From assembly GCA_028641055.1 (NCBI GenBank), contig CM054062.1, forward strand, positions 234,186,376 to 234,250,375: a stretch of DNA of 64,000 bases. Reading direction: 5' to 3'. Numbering within the stretch: position 1 is the first letter of the stretch; the number at the start of each line of letters is the position of its first letter. Made by a program: the position numbers and the translations under genes. The stretch comes from Alopecurus myosuroides. Its lineage: Eukaryota > Streptophyta > Magnoliopsida > Poales > Poaceae. The notes under the pieces were generated by a model. The model saw nothing but the letters and a program-made list of their open reading frames with translations. It was not told the DNA's origin and searched no databases. Positions 36,656 to 50,500 of the stretch are shown here, in pieces.

Positions 36656-37219
36656 TGAAGGGAATATGCCCGAGAGGCAATAATAAAGTGGTTATTATCT
36701 TATTCCTTGTTTATAATAAATGTTTATTTCTCATGCTAGAATTGTATTAACCGGAAAAGTTGACACATGTGTGCTTAATAAACAAACGATGATTTCTAAT
36801 AAAGCCCCTATTTTAACTAGCTCGTTGATTAATAGATGATCAAGGTTTCCTGATAATGAACATTGGATGTTGTTAATAACGGGGTCATGTCATTAGAAGA
36901 ATGATGTGATGAACATAGACCCAAATTAACTATAAAAATACGATCAAGTCATTTAGTTTATATTGTTATATCTTGCATACAAAGTAACTTATTCCTTAGA
37001 CCATGAGATCATGTCATACACTGATACCGTAAGGGTGCTTTGATGTCATCAAAAGTCACACCGTAACAGGGTGACTATAAAGGTGCCGTTGGGTATTCGG
37101 AAAGTATTAGTTGAGGCTCATGGATCAAGAGTGGGATTTGTCCATCCAAATGACAGAGAGATATGCTCTGGGCCCTCTCAGTGTTATCACATCGACACCG
37201 CTTGAAAGGATGTGACTAG
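36656..37219 (+). repeat. Angela/BARE/WIS-type copia LTR, segment 1
   Basis: It starts TGAAGGGAATATGCCCGAGAGGCAATAATAAAG, the Angela/BARE LTR head, and continues through typical sequence (GTGCCGTTGGGTATTC, GACAGAGAGATATGCTCTGGGCCCTCTC). It is interrupted at target ACTAG (37215-37219) by a gypsy element. The rest of this LTR and any internal part lie beyond the window. Confidence 0.82.
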
Positions 37220-37686
37220 TGTCGCACCCGGACTTCTAGAGGATACTCACAGTCCGCTGAACAGTAGAACAAATGGCTTACGGGGCATACCGGCACCCGC
37301 ATCTCAATATGAGCAGGCCAACACGTAAACGTGTGACAACCATTCTCTACTATCCATCGTCTGCGTAAACCATCCCATAGAAATCCGACTACTTCCATTG
37401 ACGTACTTCATAACATACACACATGGTACGTCAACGGCATTTGAACAAGTGATATCACAACATATCTCTAAGACACAAAATATTGAAATAAGTTGCAAAT
37501 AGCTCTCACTAGAGCAGAGATAGCAAATACAATCATGAGGACACATGTCCCAACAATTCATCATTACATCACAGCGGAAGCATCCAAAGTGTCTGAGTAC
37601 AGACAAGATCCAAATAGACCTAAGAGGCCGGAAACGAAAAGACGGAGCCCATCCACGATGTCTCGGATCCTGCCCGGGTCCGCTAT

Positions 37687-39047
37687 CTACTCGTTAGCAG
37701 CCTCGTCATACTCCACGTAGTAGCCACCATGGGGATCCTCGGAAACGTAGTCTGCGGAAACCACAGCCCCAAAGGGGTCAGTATAGACAAGTACTGGCAA
37801 TCAAGACTCAAAAGATACCAAAGTGTACCCGGCAACACCAAGTACAGATGCTTTGGGTTCAACGGAAGAATATGTGATACAAAAGTGCGGCAGCAGGCTG
37901 CTCTAACCAACTACAGAAACACGCTACAACTTCCGGCTAAAAGAAAGGGATAAGATAGCGTATCGTAACCATCGACCACTAACCTCAAACAAACCCATCC
38001 TGGATCTCGCCCCTTATCCAAAGAAGCAATCCGAGGATAACCCACACAGTTGGATTAAGGTGACATCATTCTTATGGTGGAAGTAATCTCTGTTACTAGT
38101 CAAGTTATTATAGTTAGGTGTAAGTTGTCTGAGTACTTGTTAGCCAGTACTTTCACCAAGTCATCCGTAACCGCGAACAACACGGCTTCTCGAGAAGATT
38201 TAACCCTGCAGGGATGCACCAATTTGGCCGTACATGTAAGAATAACCCGCCAGATGGAATGGCCCTTCCACCAAGCGGGGCACTCAACACAACTCAACTC
38301 TTCTTCGCATCAAGCCCAAAGAACCCCGTGCAATTGAGCGCACGGCTAATCAAGCCCCACGAAGAAAAGGGGACCCTCATAGCACTCTAAGAACGTGTCT
38401 CCCTAAATGCCGACTACAAAAGTTTCCACCCTGGCCTCGGGTTCGTACCTGCATATGCGTGCGGCAAATGGAAAACCCGAACTAAATGAGGCGATTTGGA
38501 CGAGATGCGAATCGAATCAAATTGAGGGGGGCGCCCATACACGCTTCCCACATGCGGTTAGTGCGCTCATCATGGATCAGTAGACAAGACCCTTTTCCTA
38601 ATTAGGGTCGACACTGGCAGGCCTCAAAACCACGCCGGGCCTCCTGCCGGTGCCTTATCATCAAATTAGCATTACCTCAAACATTAACAGGTTGATTGTT
38701 TAAACATCGAGCCCCAGAACATAATAAATATGGTAACAGAAATAACGGACAGCAGACTCGAGCATAAACAACCCTAAGCATGCTAGTAAGACACAGGCAA
38801 CAAGCAACGGGGTTATAGGTGTGGAGGTGAGGCTATATCAGGGTTAAAGGATAACATGTGATAGGATCGGAACACAAGCAACGATTCAAAAGGCTAGCAG
38901 AATAGACAACGGAAAGTATCGGTATCCAATGTGGAAAGGGCACAATGATTCATGTGAGTGAATACTTGCCTGCAAACTCAGTAGCCTGGTACTGGGCTAA
39001 CTCCTCAGAAGTAGTGTCGTAAACCTCGTCTGTCTCAGCGTCGTCGT
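37687..39047 (-). CDS. LTR-embedded acidic exons (left LTR copy)
   Basis: Exon 39047-38970 has acceptor GATTAG and donor CAG/GCAAGT and encodes DDAETDEVYDTTSEELAQYQ... Exon 37751-37687 has acceptor CCGCAG, encodes YVSEDPHGGYYVEYDEAANE and ends in TAG (37689-37687). One G carried over from the first completes the first codon of the second. The same pair in the plus element differs by one codon (first exon) and two codons (second), keeping frame. No start codon in frame was found upstream, so the N-terminus is unknown; a non-coding origin of the similarity cannot be excluded. Confidence 0.45.
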
Positions 39048-40262
39048 CTAATCGAGAAGAAGCAAACAAACAACGCAGAGAGACAAACAATCAATAACAT
39101 GGCTTAATGCACAATCATGGGATGATGCATGACAATTTAATTGATGCATCAAAGATAAGCTAGTTGACATGGTAACATAATTAAATGGGACCATATGCAA
39201 TTTGGGTTGCCTGTAGAAAACCCCATGAATTTAGGTTGGATTAAATGAGCTACAACTAATCATCATGTGTAAGTGGATTAGCATAATGCATGGATGAGGG
39301 AAACAATGAGAAAACAACAATAGATTCAATTTGAAAAGGTGTTTACCAAGTTTGAAATTTTATTTATTAAGTTATGAAAAATTGGCTCCTTAAAGGAGTT
39401 ACACAAGCATTTGTTGTTCTCACCAATTTTAATTGTTCAAAATAAATAACGAAATTCATATTTAGAAAGAACACCAAATTTTAGGTGGAATACATGTTTC
39501 ATTTGTTGAAAAAGGATGTAAAATGAATTAATTATGAATTAAACAAGTTTAAACAAGATTTAAATGAATTTAATTCAAGTTTGAATTTATTTGAATTTTT
39601 ATTTGTTCAAACCTTTAATAAAATTCATATTTGTAAAGATTATACTTTCCTGGTTTGAAAACATATTTTATATGTTCAAAAAGAATTTAATTTGACCAAG
39701 TTATGAATTTAGCAATTTTTAAATGATTTAAACAAGGTTTAAATTATTTAACCCATTTTAATTATTCAAAACATGAAACAAAGTTTATATTTGAAAAGGT
39801 GGTTCAATTTGACATGGAAAACATATTTTATATGTGACATTTGAATTAAATTTGAATTAGTTATGAATTTGACCAAATTTTAATTAGTAGTTTGAATTTG
39901 AATTTTGAAAACATTTGAAATGTTCAAAACAGGAAACAAATGATTTAAACATGTAGAGAATTGAATTTGGTACAGAATACATATTTTATTTATTCTATTT
40001 GAATTTGAAATGCACAAGTTATTTCAATTTGAAATTCAGGGACTAAAGTGTAAATAATATGGACTGGAATTAAAAAGAAAAAGAGGCCAGAACGATTTAC
40101 ACCGTGCAGTGGCCCAGCCTAGGCCACTAACAAGGGGGGCCTGGGCCACCGTGGTGCTCACTTGGCGTGTGTGCGCGCGCGCGTGGACGCAGGGTCGCTG
40201 ACAGGGGCCCCCACCTGTCAGCGCGCGCGGGCGAAAAAGATTGGATTAATCCCGCCGGGGCG

Positions 40263-40319
40263 GGGATCGAACCCTCGACCGCGGATGCGCGAGCAGTGCG
40301 CTGTGCCACTGCAGTACTA
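40263..40319 (-). other. tRNA-like A/B-box segment in the LTR (left copy)
   Basis: The minus strand reads AGTGGCACAGCGCACTGC (A-box-like) then GGTTCGATCCC (perfect B box) about 25 bases on. It resembles the D-arm to T-arm part of a tRNA. It is not a full cloverleaf and is not called a tRNA gene. Confidence 0.5.
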
Positions 40320-41573
40320 AATCGTGTTTTTTAATAGGAAGGGGACTTGGGGGTTTTGTGGTTCAGTCCGCGGATGTTAACTGAACTGAATAAATTCAGT
40401 TAGCTGCAACCTGACAGAGGCCGCCGGCGGCGACTCGCGAGCTGCTGCGGTGGCTGCTGCTCGCGGTTGGATGCGTGGCGTGCTAGGGTGTACGTGTGCT
40501 TGGCTACTGATGCAGAGAGGGAAAAGGGCGAGGGAGAGGTGGTGCTCACCGTGAGGAAAAGGAGGAAGGAGGAGGTGACGGTGAGGAGGTGGCCGACGAC
40601 GACAGAGAGCTGGACGGCGGCGGCGCTGCAGCAGCTACCTGGTCCCGTGGCGGTGTCGAGGATGAAGAGAAAGTAGAGGGGTTCTCGTTCCCGTAGCTAT
40701 CCCGCATGGTGGCGCATCGTGGCGACGGCGACGAGCTGGAGATGGCGGCGGTGGTGATCGGTGTAGGTTCAGAGACAGAGAGAGAGGAGGGAGGAGAAAA
40801 GGAAAACGACGGCGCGACGTGAGGGAGAAAGGTGGAGGGGAGAGTTAGGGCACGGGGTGAGCTCGGGGCTCGGTTAAAAGGAGGGGGAGAGCGGCTCCCG
40901 GCCGTCCCCTGCTTCTGCTGCTCGACGTGGACAGGCGCATCGCGCGCCGTACAGAGGTAAGTGACGAGGGGGTAGCAGGCCGTGGCTGGTGGGCTGGGCT
41001 CAGCCCACTGGCCTGCCCTCTCCCTCTCTGTTACTTTACTTTTTTTTTGTTTTTCTGTTTATTGATCCTGTTTTTTTTTTGCAGAAAAGGAAAAGGGAGA
41101 AAAAGGAAGGGTTTTAGGGTTAGAAAAAATTTAGGAATTTTTTTTATAGGTTAGTTATGATAAAAGCACAGTTGTGCAACTTTCTGTTTTTCAAAATTTT
41201 GAAATTGTGTTGCTGTTTGTATTTTAATTGAATTTTGACTGAATTTTGAATTAATTGAATAATTAACTTAAGCAAGTTAATGGTTTGATCTTCCAACTTT
41301 AATGGAAACAAATTGATGTTTGGGTTTGAAATTTTCATTGGAAAATTTGTAACAGCACAAGTATGAAACAAAATTTGAAATTTGGTTTGAAATTCAAATA
41401 GAAAAACAAGGGAAAACAAAGGAAAACAAAGGAAAACAAATGCAAAACAAATGCAATGCTTATGATGTCATGATGCAAAACATAAATTAACAAAAAGCAA
41501 ACATTCTAAAGGAGTTTTCATACTTGGAATGTTACAAAACGCCCCCCCTTGAAGGAATCGCGCCCCGAGATTC

Positions 41574-44500
41574 CTACTGAGAAGAGAAAAGGTCCGGATA
41601 CTTTTGCGAAGATCCTCTTCGGTCTCCCACGTTGCCTCTTTATCGGAATGATGGGACCACTGCACTTTCAAGAACTTGGTGCTCTTGTTTCGAGTTTTGC
41701 GCTTGGTCTCATCGAGAATTCGAATCGGGTGCTCCTCATAAGAGAGATCTTCTTGCAGTTCAATGGAATCATGATCAACTGCACGACCTGGATCTTTGAA
41801 GCACCTCTTGAGCTGTGACACGTGAAACACATCGTGCACCTTGGATAGTTTTTCTGGAAGTTCAAGACGATAGGCATTTTCTGCACGCCTTGAGAGAATG
41901 TTGAAGGGACCAATGTATCTTGGTGCAAGCTTTCCTTTGACACCAAAACGATGAGTGCCTCTAAGGGGAGTTACACGGAGATATGCTTTGTCACCAGGTG
42001 CATAGATCATATCCCTGTGCTTGCTGTCATAGTAGCTTTTCTGACGAGACTAAGCAATCTTGAGATTGTCACGAATGATGCGAACTTTCTCTTCGGCTTC
42101 CTTAACAATGTCAGGGCCTAAGAGTGAACGTTCACCAGCTCCAGACCAATTGATTGGACTCCTGCATCTGCGGCCATAGAGAGCTTCAAATGGTTCCATG
42201 CCTAGGCTTTCCTAGAAGCTGTTGTTGTAGGAGAATTCAGCATATGGAAGACATTCCTCCCATTTCATGCCAAAAGAGATACCACATGCTCTGAGCATAT
42301 CCTCGAGAATCTGATTGACTCTTTCGACTTTCCCTTGAGACTGAGGGTGATAAGCTGTGCTGAACAGAAGTTTGGTGCCCAATGATTCTTGAAAGCTTTT
42401 CCAGAAATGAGAAGTGAATATGCTTCCACGGTGTGAGCTTATTTCCAATGGAACACCATGAAGAGGAACAATCTTTGCTGTGTAGAGCTCTGCTAACTGA
42501 CTAGCTGAGATTGTTTCTTTGACAACAACGAAGTGAGCTACTTTAGTGAGACGATCAATGACAACGAAGATTGCATCGTTGCCCCTTTTGGACTTTGGAA
42601 AACCAGTGACGAAGTCCATTTCGATCATGTCCCACTTCCACTCAGGGATTTTCAGAGGTTGGAGAAGACCGGCTGTTTTCTGATGAACTGCCTTAACACG
42701 TTGACAAACGTCGCATTCAGAAACGTATTTTGCAATTTCACGTTTCATGCCAGGCCACCAATACAGTGTCTTGAGATCCTGGTACATCTTTGTACTTCCA
42801 GGGTGTATGGAGAGAGGAGTTTCATGAGCCTCCTTGAGAATGACATCTTTGAGACTTTGAACTTGAGGAACTGCAATGCGTCCTTCGAAGAACACAGTTC
42901 CCTTGTCATCCACTGAGAAGGACTTAAATTTCTCCTTGCCTTCTTTGATGTGTTCTACCATTTTCTTGATTTCAGCATCACGAAGTTGTTCAGAACGAAT
43001 CTTGTCCTCGAGAGTTGGACTGGCTGTCAAGTTCGCAAGATAGCCTTGAGGAACAAGACCAAGGTTGAGCTTCTGGAATTCTTCATGAAGAGGAGGTTGG
43101 CTTTCCATGATCATGAGATTATTGCAATACGACTTGCGACTGAGAGCGTCGGCCATAACATTAGCCTTGCCCGGAGTGTAAGAAATGGTAAGATCAAAGT
43201 CTTTAATCTTTTCAATCCATCTCCTTTGCCTGAGGTTTAGATCTGGTTGAGTGAAGATGTACTTCAGACTCTTATGATCGGAAAAGATTTCAGTGCGATT
43301 ACCCAACAAGTATTGTCTCCATTTCTTGAGGGCAAACACAACTGCTGCAAGTTGAAGGTCATGAGTGGGATAATTGAGCTCATGTGCGTTCAACTGACGT
43401 GAAGCATAAGCCACAACTTGACGTTCTTGCATAAGAACTGCACCTAGACCTTGGAGAGAGGCATCACAGAATATCTGGAAAGGTTTGGAAGGATCTGGGC
43501 CAACCGGAACTGGTGTAGAAGTGAGTTTAGTCTTCAGGAGATTGAAACTTTAATCACATTGTGGAGACCAAACGAACTTCTTGTCCTTCTTTGTGAGGTC
43601 AGTGAGAGGTTTGGCAATCTTGGAGAAGTTTTGGACGAAGCGACGGCAATAGCTAGCCAAGCCAAGAAAACTTCTTACTTGCTTCACCGTTTTTGGAGGT
43701 TTCCAATCAACAATTGCCTTTACCTTTTCTGGATCAATGGCTATGCCCTTGGCAGAGATGATATGACCAAGGTAAGCAACTTCTGGAATCCAGAACTCAC
43801 ATTTGGAGAACTTGGCATATAGACGATGCTCGCGAAGTTTCATGAGAGTGAGACGAAGATGTTCTTCATGCTCTTCCTCAGATTTGGAGTAGACAAGAAT
43901 GTCATCAAGATATACCACAACGAACTTGTCGAGGTATTCATGGAAGACAGAATTCATGAGTCGAGAGAATGTCGCCGGTGCATTGGTGAGACCAAAGGAC
44001 ATGACGGTGAATTCATATAGACCGTAGCGAGTGGTGAAGGCTGTCTTTGGAATATCCTCTTTTCTGATCTTTATTTGATGGTAACCCATTCTCAAGTCCA
44101 ACTTGGAGAATATTGAGGCTCCAGCAAGTTGATCAAAAAGATCATCGATACGAGGAATTGGATACTTGTTTTTGATGGTTTTCTCGTTAAGAGGACGATA
44201 GTCAACAACGAGTCTCTTTGTGTGATCCTTCTTTGCAACGAACAGAGTTGGGCAACCCCAAGCCGAGGAACTAGGTTGAATGTAACCTTTTTGCATGTAC
44301 ATATCAATTTGTTCCTTTAACAACTTCAGCTCGGGAGTTCCTATCTTGTAGGGATGCTTAGAGATTGGAGCAGTACATGGTTCAAGTTCGATCACGAACT
44401 CAACAGCTCTGTCCGGAGGCATCCCTGGCAACTCTTCTGGAAAGACGTCAGGGAATTCGCAAACCACCGGAACATTTTCAAGTGAAGGTAGAGGTTTTGC

Positions 44501-45964
44501 ATCGAGGGTGCACAGCTGAAAGGAACTTGATTCATGTGGAGAATAGACTATCTGGCCAGAAGGGTGGAACAGAGTTATTGACTTTTGAGCACAGTCAATC
44601 CTTGCTTTATTGGCTTTCAGCCAATCCATACCAAGAATGACATCAATGTCAGAACTTCCCAGCAACATGAGTGAAGCAAGGAAAATGTGGCCTCCAATTA
44701 GGATTTGATTGTCCTTACTTATCTTGGAGGTCAGCATTTGAGATCCCGGGGAGTGAACAGTGATTTGATTGCTTAGTGGAACCACAATTAGGTTGTTTGT
44801 TGTGGCAAAAATCTTTGACACAAAAGAATGTGATGCTCCGGTATGAAACAACACTTTAGCTGGAAAAGAGTTTACGGGTAATATACCAAGAACGACGTCA
44901 GGAGCTTCCTCAGCTTTGTCGATCTTGACATGATTCACCCTTGCGGTCCTCCCGACAGGCCTGTTGTTGGAGTTGAAGGCCTTAGGCGGGGGAGCGCGCA
45001 TCATTGCCTGGTTTGTGTTGGGACGAGGTGGAAGTGGAGGTAGCTGCCTCTGCGTGCACTTGTCAGCGTAGTGCCCCGTCTGCTTGCACTTGTAGCAAGT
45101 GACGACACGAGGAGGCCCTGGCCTTGGCTGCCCCATCGAAGCCCTTTGATCATGCATCTGAGCAGGGTTGGGTGGGCGGGGAGCGAAGCCTGGAGAAGCT
45201 TGGGCATAAGGAGCCCGAGTGACAGCACCATTTGGCACCCAGATGCGGCGCTTCTGCGGAGGGGTGGTCATGTTGGAGGAGGAACCACCCTCACGCGAGT
45301 GCTTGCGAGACTCCTCGAACGCCTTGCGCCCATTTTCTTCATTGAGCGCGGTGTTAACGAGATCCTCGAAGTTGTTGGCCTTGACGTTTGTGAGGGCATA
45401 CTTGAGTTCCGGGTTAAAACCTCTGCGGAACCTTGCCATCTTCTTAGCTTCAGTGGACACCTCATCACCAGCGTAACGAGCGAGGCAATTGAGCTCACTC
45501 TGATAGCCGATGACGTCCAACTTGCCCTGCTTGAGTGAGCAAAAATATTCACGCATCCTTTCCATGAGACCATCTGGAATGTGGTGCTTCAGGAAGGCTT
45601 CCTTGAAACAACCCCACGTGATTGGAATGCCAGCTCTCATGGCCTGGTAGTTTTCCCACCAAGTAGCTGCCTGACCCTTCAGCAGATAGGAGGCATACTT
45701 GACCTTGTCTTCCTCAGCAACGTGAGCAATCTCCAGAGCCTTAGCTATCTCACGGATCTAGTCATCAGCGTCCAGAGGCTCGCGTGTGGCCACGAAAGCT
45801 CTCGGACCCAGACTGAGGAACTCCTTGATGCTGACTCGTGGAGCCGTCTGGTTGTTGTGCTGATTAGTCTGAAACTGGGCCATCTGCGCCATGACTTGGG
45901 TCATCTGAGTCAACAGCTCCGTGATTGGCGGTGCCTCAGGCGGGTTGTTCCTTGTTGGCGGCAT
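41574..45964 (-). pseudogene. gag-pol of the minus-strand chromodomain element, four stops and a frameshift
   Basis: ATG at 45964 (MPPTRNN). One frame covers gag, CCHC ([14 protein letters not shown]), protease (LFHTGASH, with His where the catalytic Asp is normal), RT ([10 protein letters not shown]), RNase H, integrase and chromodomain. In-frame stops lie at 45760-45758 (Trp in the sister copy), 43552-43550 (Glu), 42214-42212 (Gln) and 42052-42050 (Gln). A single-base loss near 41603 shifts the last codons of the chromodomain. Protein similarity to the plus copy is very high. The element cannot make a working polyprotein and the protease substitution would be disabling on its own. Confidence 0.92.
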
Positions 45965-46173
45965 CCTGAATGGAAATGCATTTTAGCACAACAATAGAAA
46001 AGGATAGACTTGGAAACCGAAAGAGAGATTATTCCGACGCATGAATAGATAACCAACAGGTACATCGTCACATGTTCAAATACATCATAATATCCAACAC
46101 ACCATAAATGGTTCGAATGCCAAAGGATAACTAAACATAGCTAAGAATGGATACATCAGTACTCCCATGCTCA

Positions 46174-46989
46174 TCACGCAGGACGGCGGCTAGGAGTACG
46201 GAGAGAGGTACGGTGAGGAGCACGCCGACGGAAGTAGGTAGAACAACGATCCACATAGATCTGACGTGGTCTGAGAGTGACTCTAGGTGTGGTGAAGTAC
46301 ATAGCGTCGACTCCCTGTGCTCCAAAGCGTGGAATCCCAGTGTAACCAGCACCGAGGTTAAGGAGTGGACCTCTGATCGGCTCGTAACCTCCAGCATCTG
46401 GCAGATGACGACCAACTGGCTGATCGAAACGTGCAAAGCGCTCGTCTCCAACAAAGTCTGTGGTGTAAGTCGCCAGACTAGTCAAAGCAAGGTAGAGCTG
46501 CTCTCTGACTGAAGCCAACTCCTGAGATAGTGTGCTGGCAACTGCGTCACTGTGCCTCACAAACTGAGCGGTGGTGTGCAGCCTGGAGTTATCATGCTCA
46601 TAAACATCCAAGTTGTCGTAGAGAGTGAAGTGAGCTCCCTCCGAAGTGATGTAACCACGGGGGATGTGGCGATAGATAGAATCGTCAAATCCCCAGTAGT
46701 CAGCACGAAGGACGGTGAGACTCACATAAGCTGCCTGCTGCACAGCCATATCCACTGTGGAACCTACTGCCTCGTAGCGGTGGACTACGCTCATGCCATC
46801 ATCTGACAGAATGTAGACGATAGCCTGGTAGTAGGTCTGGTCAAACTCTCGCTGCTGCTCGTAGACCTGGTACTCTGGTGCCCAACGGAACCCCAGAAAA
46901 GTGACCATGTCTCTCAGCATCTCCGGATAACCGACAGTGCTCTCGCAACGAGTCATACGAACCACCTACGGGTAGAACCTGAGATCCAT
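46174..46989 (-). pseudogene. Extra ORF (ORF0) between primer site and gag, one premature stop
   Basis: Homologue of the plus-element ORF at 56779-57594 and exactly the same length (816 nt). The ATG at 46989-46987 follows CATCATCTGCAG. Codon 8 is TAG (46968-46966) where the sister copy has CAG; the remaining 263 codons are open. Two ATGs soon after the stop (first M at codon 12 region, MTRCEST) could still give a shortened product. About 80% of residues match the sister copy, with no gaps. See the intact copy for domain reading. Confidence 0.85.
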
Positions 46990-47516
46990 CTGCAGATGAT
47001 GGGGAAGTTTTGATTAGACGCCGGTAGAAGAACTGAAGTGGCAAGCAACAAAAAGGTTTCAACGGACGAAAAGGATGTTGAGAAGAACAGGATATTGAAG
47101 CAACATTGGGGAAACACGAGACCAAACACTCCTGAGGTACTACGGAAAACCCATCCGGGCTTCTAAAGGATAAATATCTACTGCTTAAGGAATAGAGGAT
47201 CTGCTTCCGGGGCTTACACGCCTCCGTTCTCAATCGTGAGTAGGCAACATGATAAATCATGTCACAACCACCTCCATTCCTATGGTCTAGTAGATATAAC
47301 TATCCTAGAGAAACCAGGATACGAGAAATCCTAACTTGAAAGTTTAGGTGAGAAGAGAAAAACAACGTTGCACTTCATTACCAGAAAAAGGGAGGGTGGG
47401 TGGGGAAAGAAATAAAAGAACATAATTCCTACTCTCACGTTTTATTTTTCCTATATAGCTACAAAATAGTTTCTAGACTCAACTGCGACCAGTAAAAGGG
47501 ATCCTACAGGCAGACA

Positions 47517-47529
47517 GGCTCTGATACCA
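47517..47529 (-). other. Primer binding site, initiator tRNA-Met
   Basis: The minus strand reads TGGTATCAGAGCC, two bases inside the right (5') LTR. Confidence 0.9.
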
Positions 47530-47531
47530 TT

Positions 47532-50500
47532 TGTCGCACCCGGACTTCTAGAGGATACTCACAGTCCGCTGAACAGTAGAACAAATGTCTTACGGGGCAT
47601 ACCGGCACCCGCATCTCAATATGAGCAGGCCAACACGTAAACGTGTGACAACCATTCTCTACTATCCATCGTCTGCGTAAACCATCCCATAGAAATCCGA
47701 CTACTTCCATTGACGTACTTCATAACATACACACATGGTACGTCAACGACATTTGAACAAGTGATATCACAACATATCTCTAAGACACAAAAGATTGAAA
47801 TAAGTTGCAAATAGCTCTCACTAGAGCAGAGATACCAAATACAATCATCCAGAGGACACATGTCCCAACAATTCATCATTACATCACAGCGGAAGCATCC
47901 AAAGTGTCTGAGTACAGAAAAGATCCAAATAGACCTAAGAGGCCGGAAACGAAAAGACGGAGCCCATCCACGATGTCTCGGATCCTGCCCGGGTCCGCTA
48001 TCTACTCGTCAGCAGCCTCGTCATACTCCACGTAGTAGCCACCATGGGGATCCTCGGAAACGCAGTCTGCGGAAACCACAGCCCCAAAGGGGTCAGTACA
48101 GACAAGTACTGGCAAGCAAGACTCACAAGATACCAAAGTGTACCCGGCAACACCAAGTACAGATGCTTTGGGTTCAACGGAAGAATATGTTATACAAAAG
48201 TGCGGCAGCAGGCTGCTCTAACCAACTACAGAATCACGCTACAACTTCCGGCTAAAAGAAAGGGATAAGATAGCGTATCGTAACCATCTACCACTAACCT
48301 CAAACAAACCCATCCTGGATCTCGCCCCTTATCCAAAGAGGCAATCCGAGGATAACCCACACAGTTGGATTAAGGTGACATCATTCTTATGGTGGAAGTA
48401 ATCTCTGTTACTAGTCAAGTTATTATAGTTAGGTGTAAGTTGTCTGAGTACTTGTTAGCCAGTACTTTCACCAAGTCATCCATAACCGCGAACAACACGG
48501 CTTCTCGAGAATATTTAACCCTGCAGGGATGCACCAATTTGGCCGTACACGTAAGAATAACCCGCCAGATGGAATGGCCCTTCCACCAAGCGGGGCACTC
48601 AACACAACTCAACTCTTCTTCGCATCAAGCCCAAAGAACCCCGTGCAATTGAGCGCACGGCTAATCAAGCCCCACGAAGAAAAGGGGACCGTCATAGCAC
48701 TCTAAGAACGTGTCTCCCTAAATGCCGACTACAAAAGTTTCCACCCTGGCCTCGGGTTCGTACCTGCATATGCGTGCGGCAAATGGAAAACCCAAACTAA
48801 ATGAGGCGATTTGGACGAGATGCGAATCGAATCAAATTGAGGGGGACGCCCATACACGCTTCCCACATGCGGTTAGTGCGCTCATCATGGATCAGTAGAC
48901 AAGACCCTTTTCCTAATTAGGGTCGACACTAGCAGGCCTCAAAACCACGCCGGGCCTCCTGCCGGTGCCTTATCATCAAATTAGCATTACCTCAAACATT
49001 AACAGGTTGATTGTTTAAACATCGAGCCCCAGAACATAAGAAATATGGTAACAGAAATAACGGACAGCAGACTCGAGCATAAACAACCCTAAGCATGCTA
49101 GTAAGACACAGGCAACAAGCAACGGGGTTATAGGTGTGGAGGTGAGGCTATATCAGGGTTAAAGGATAACATGTGATAGGATCGGAACACAAGCAACGAT
49201 TCAAAAGGCTAGCAGAATAGACAACGGAAAGTATCGGTATCCAATGTGGAAAGGGCACAATGGTTCATGTGAGTGAATACTTGCCTGCAAACTCAGTAGC
49301 CTGGTACTGGGCTAACTCCTCAGAAGTAGTGTTGTAAACCTCGTCTGTCTCAGCGTCGTCGTCTAATCGAGAAGAAGCAAACAAACAACACAGAGAGACA
49401 AACAATCAATAACATGGCTTAATGCACAATCATGGGATGATGCATGACAATTTAATTGACGCATCAAAGATAAGCTAGTTGACATGGTAACATAATTAAA
49501 TGGGACCATATGCAATTTGGGTTGCCTGTAGAAAACCCCATGAATTTAGGTTGGATTAAATGAGCTACAACTAATCATCACGTGTAAGTGGATTAGCATG
49601 ATTCATGGATGAGGGAAACAATGATAAAACAACAATAGATTCAATTTGAAAAGGTGTTTACCAAGTTTGAAATTTTATTTATTAAGTTATGAAAAATTGG
49701 CTCCTTAAAGGAGTTACACAAGAATTTGTTGTTCTCACCAATTTTAATTGTTCAAGATAAATAACAAAATTCATATTTAGAAAGAACACCAAATTTTAGG
49801 TGGAATACTTGTTTCATTTGTTGAAAAAGGATGTAAAATGAATTAATTATGAATTAAACAAGTTTAAACAAGATTTAAATGAATTTAATTCAAGTTTGAA
49901 TTTATTTGAATTTTTATTTGATCAAACCTTTAATAAAATCCATATTTGTAAACATTATACTTTTATGGTTTGAAAACATATTTTATATGTTCAAAAAGAA
50001 TTTAATTTGACCAAGTTATGAATTTAGCAATTTTTAAATGATTTAAACAAGGTTTAAATTATTTAACCCATTTTAATTATTCAAAACATGAAACAAAGTT
50101 TATATTTGAAAAGGTGGTTCAATTTGACATGGAAAACATATTTTATATGTGACATTTGAATTAAATTTGAATTAGTTATGAATTTGACCAAATTTTAATT
50201 AGTAGTTTGAATTTGAATTTTGAAAACATTTGAAATGTTCAAAACAGGAAACAAATGATTTAAACATGTAGAGAATTAAATTTGGTACAGAATACATATT
50301 TTATTTATTCTATTTGAATTTGAAATGCACAAGTTATTTCAATTTGAAATTCAGGGACTAAACTGTAAATAATATGGACTGGAATTAAAAAGAAAAAGAG
50401 GCCAGAACGATTTACACCGTGCAGTGGCCCAGCCTAGGCCACTGAGAAGGGGGGCCTGGGCCACCGTGGCGCTCACGTGGCGTGTGTGCGCGCGCGCGTG

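Larger units (their letters stand above)
37220..41536 (-). repeat. 3' (left) LTR of the minus-strand chromodomain element
   Basis: 4317 bp. On the minus strand: GC-rich leader (about 40870-40540), tRNA-like segment (40263-40319), a long AT-rich stretch with repeated TTGAAAT/CAAGTTTAAACA motifs (39300-40080), and coding-like exons at 39047-38970 and 37751-37687. A three-copy GGAAAACAAA repeat is at about 41410-41440. Confidence 0.92.
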
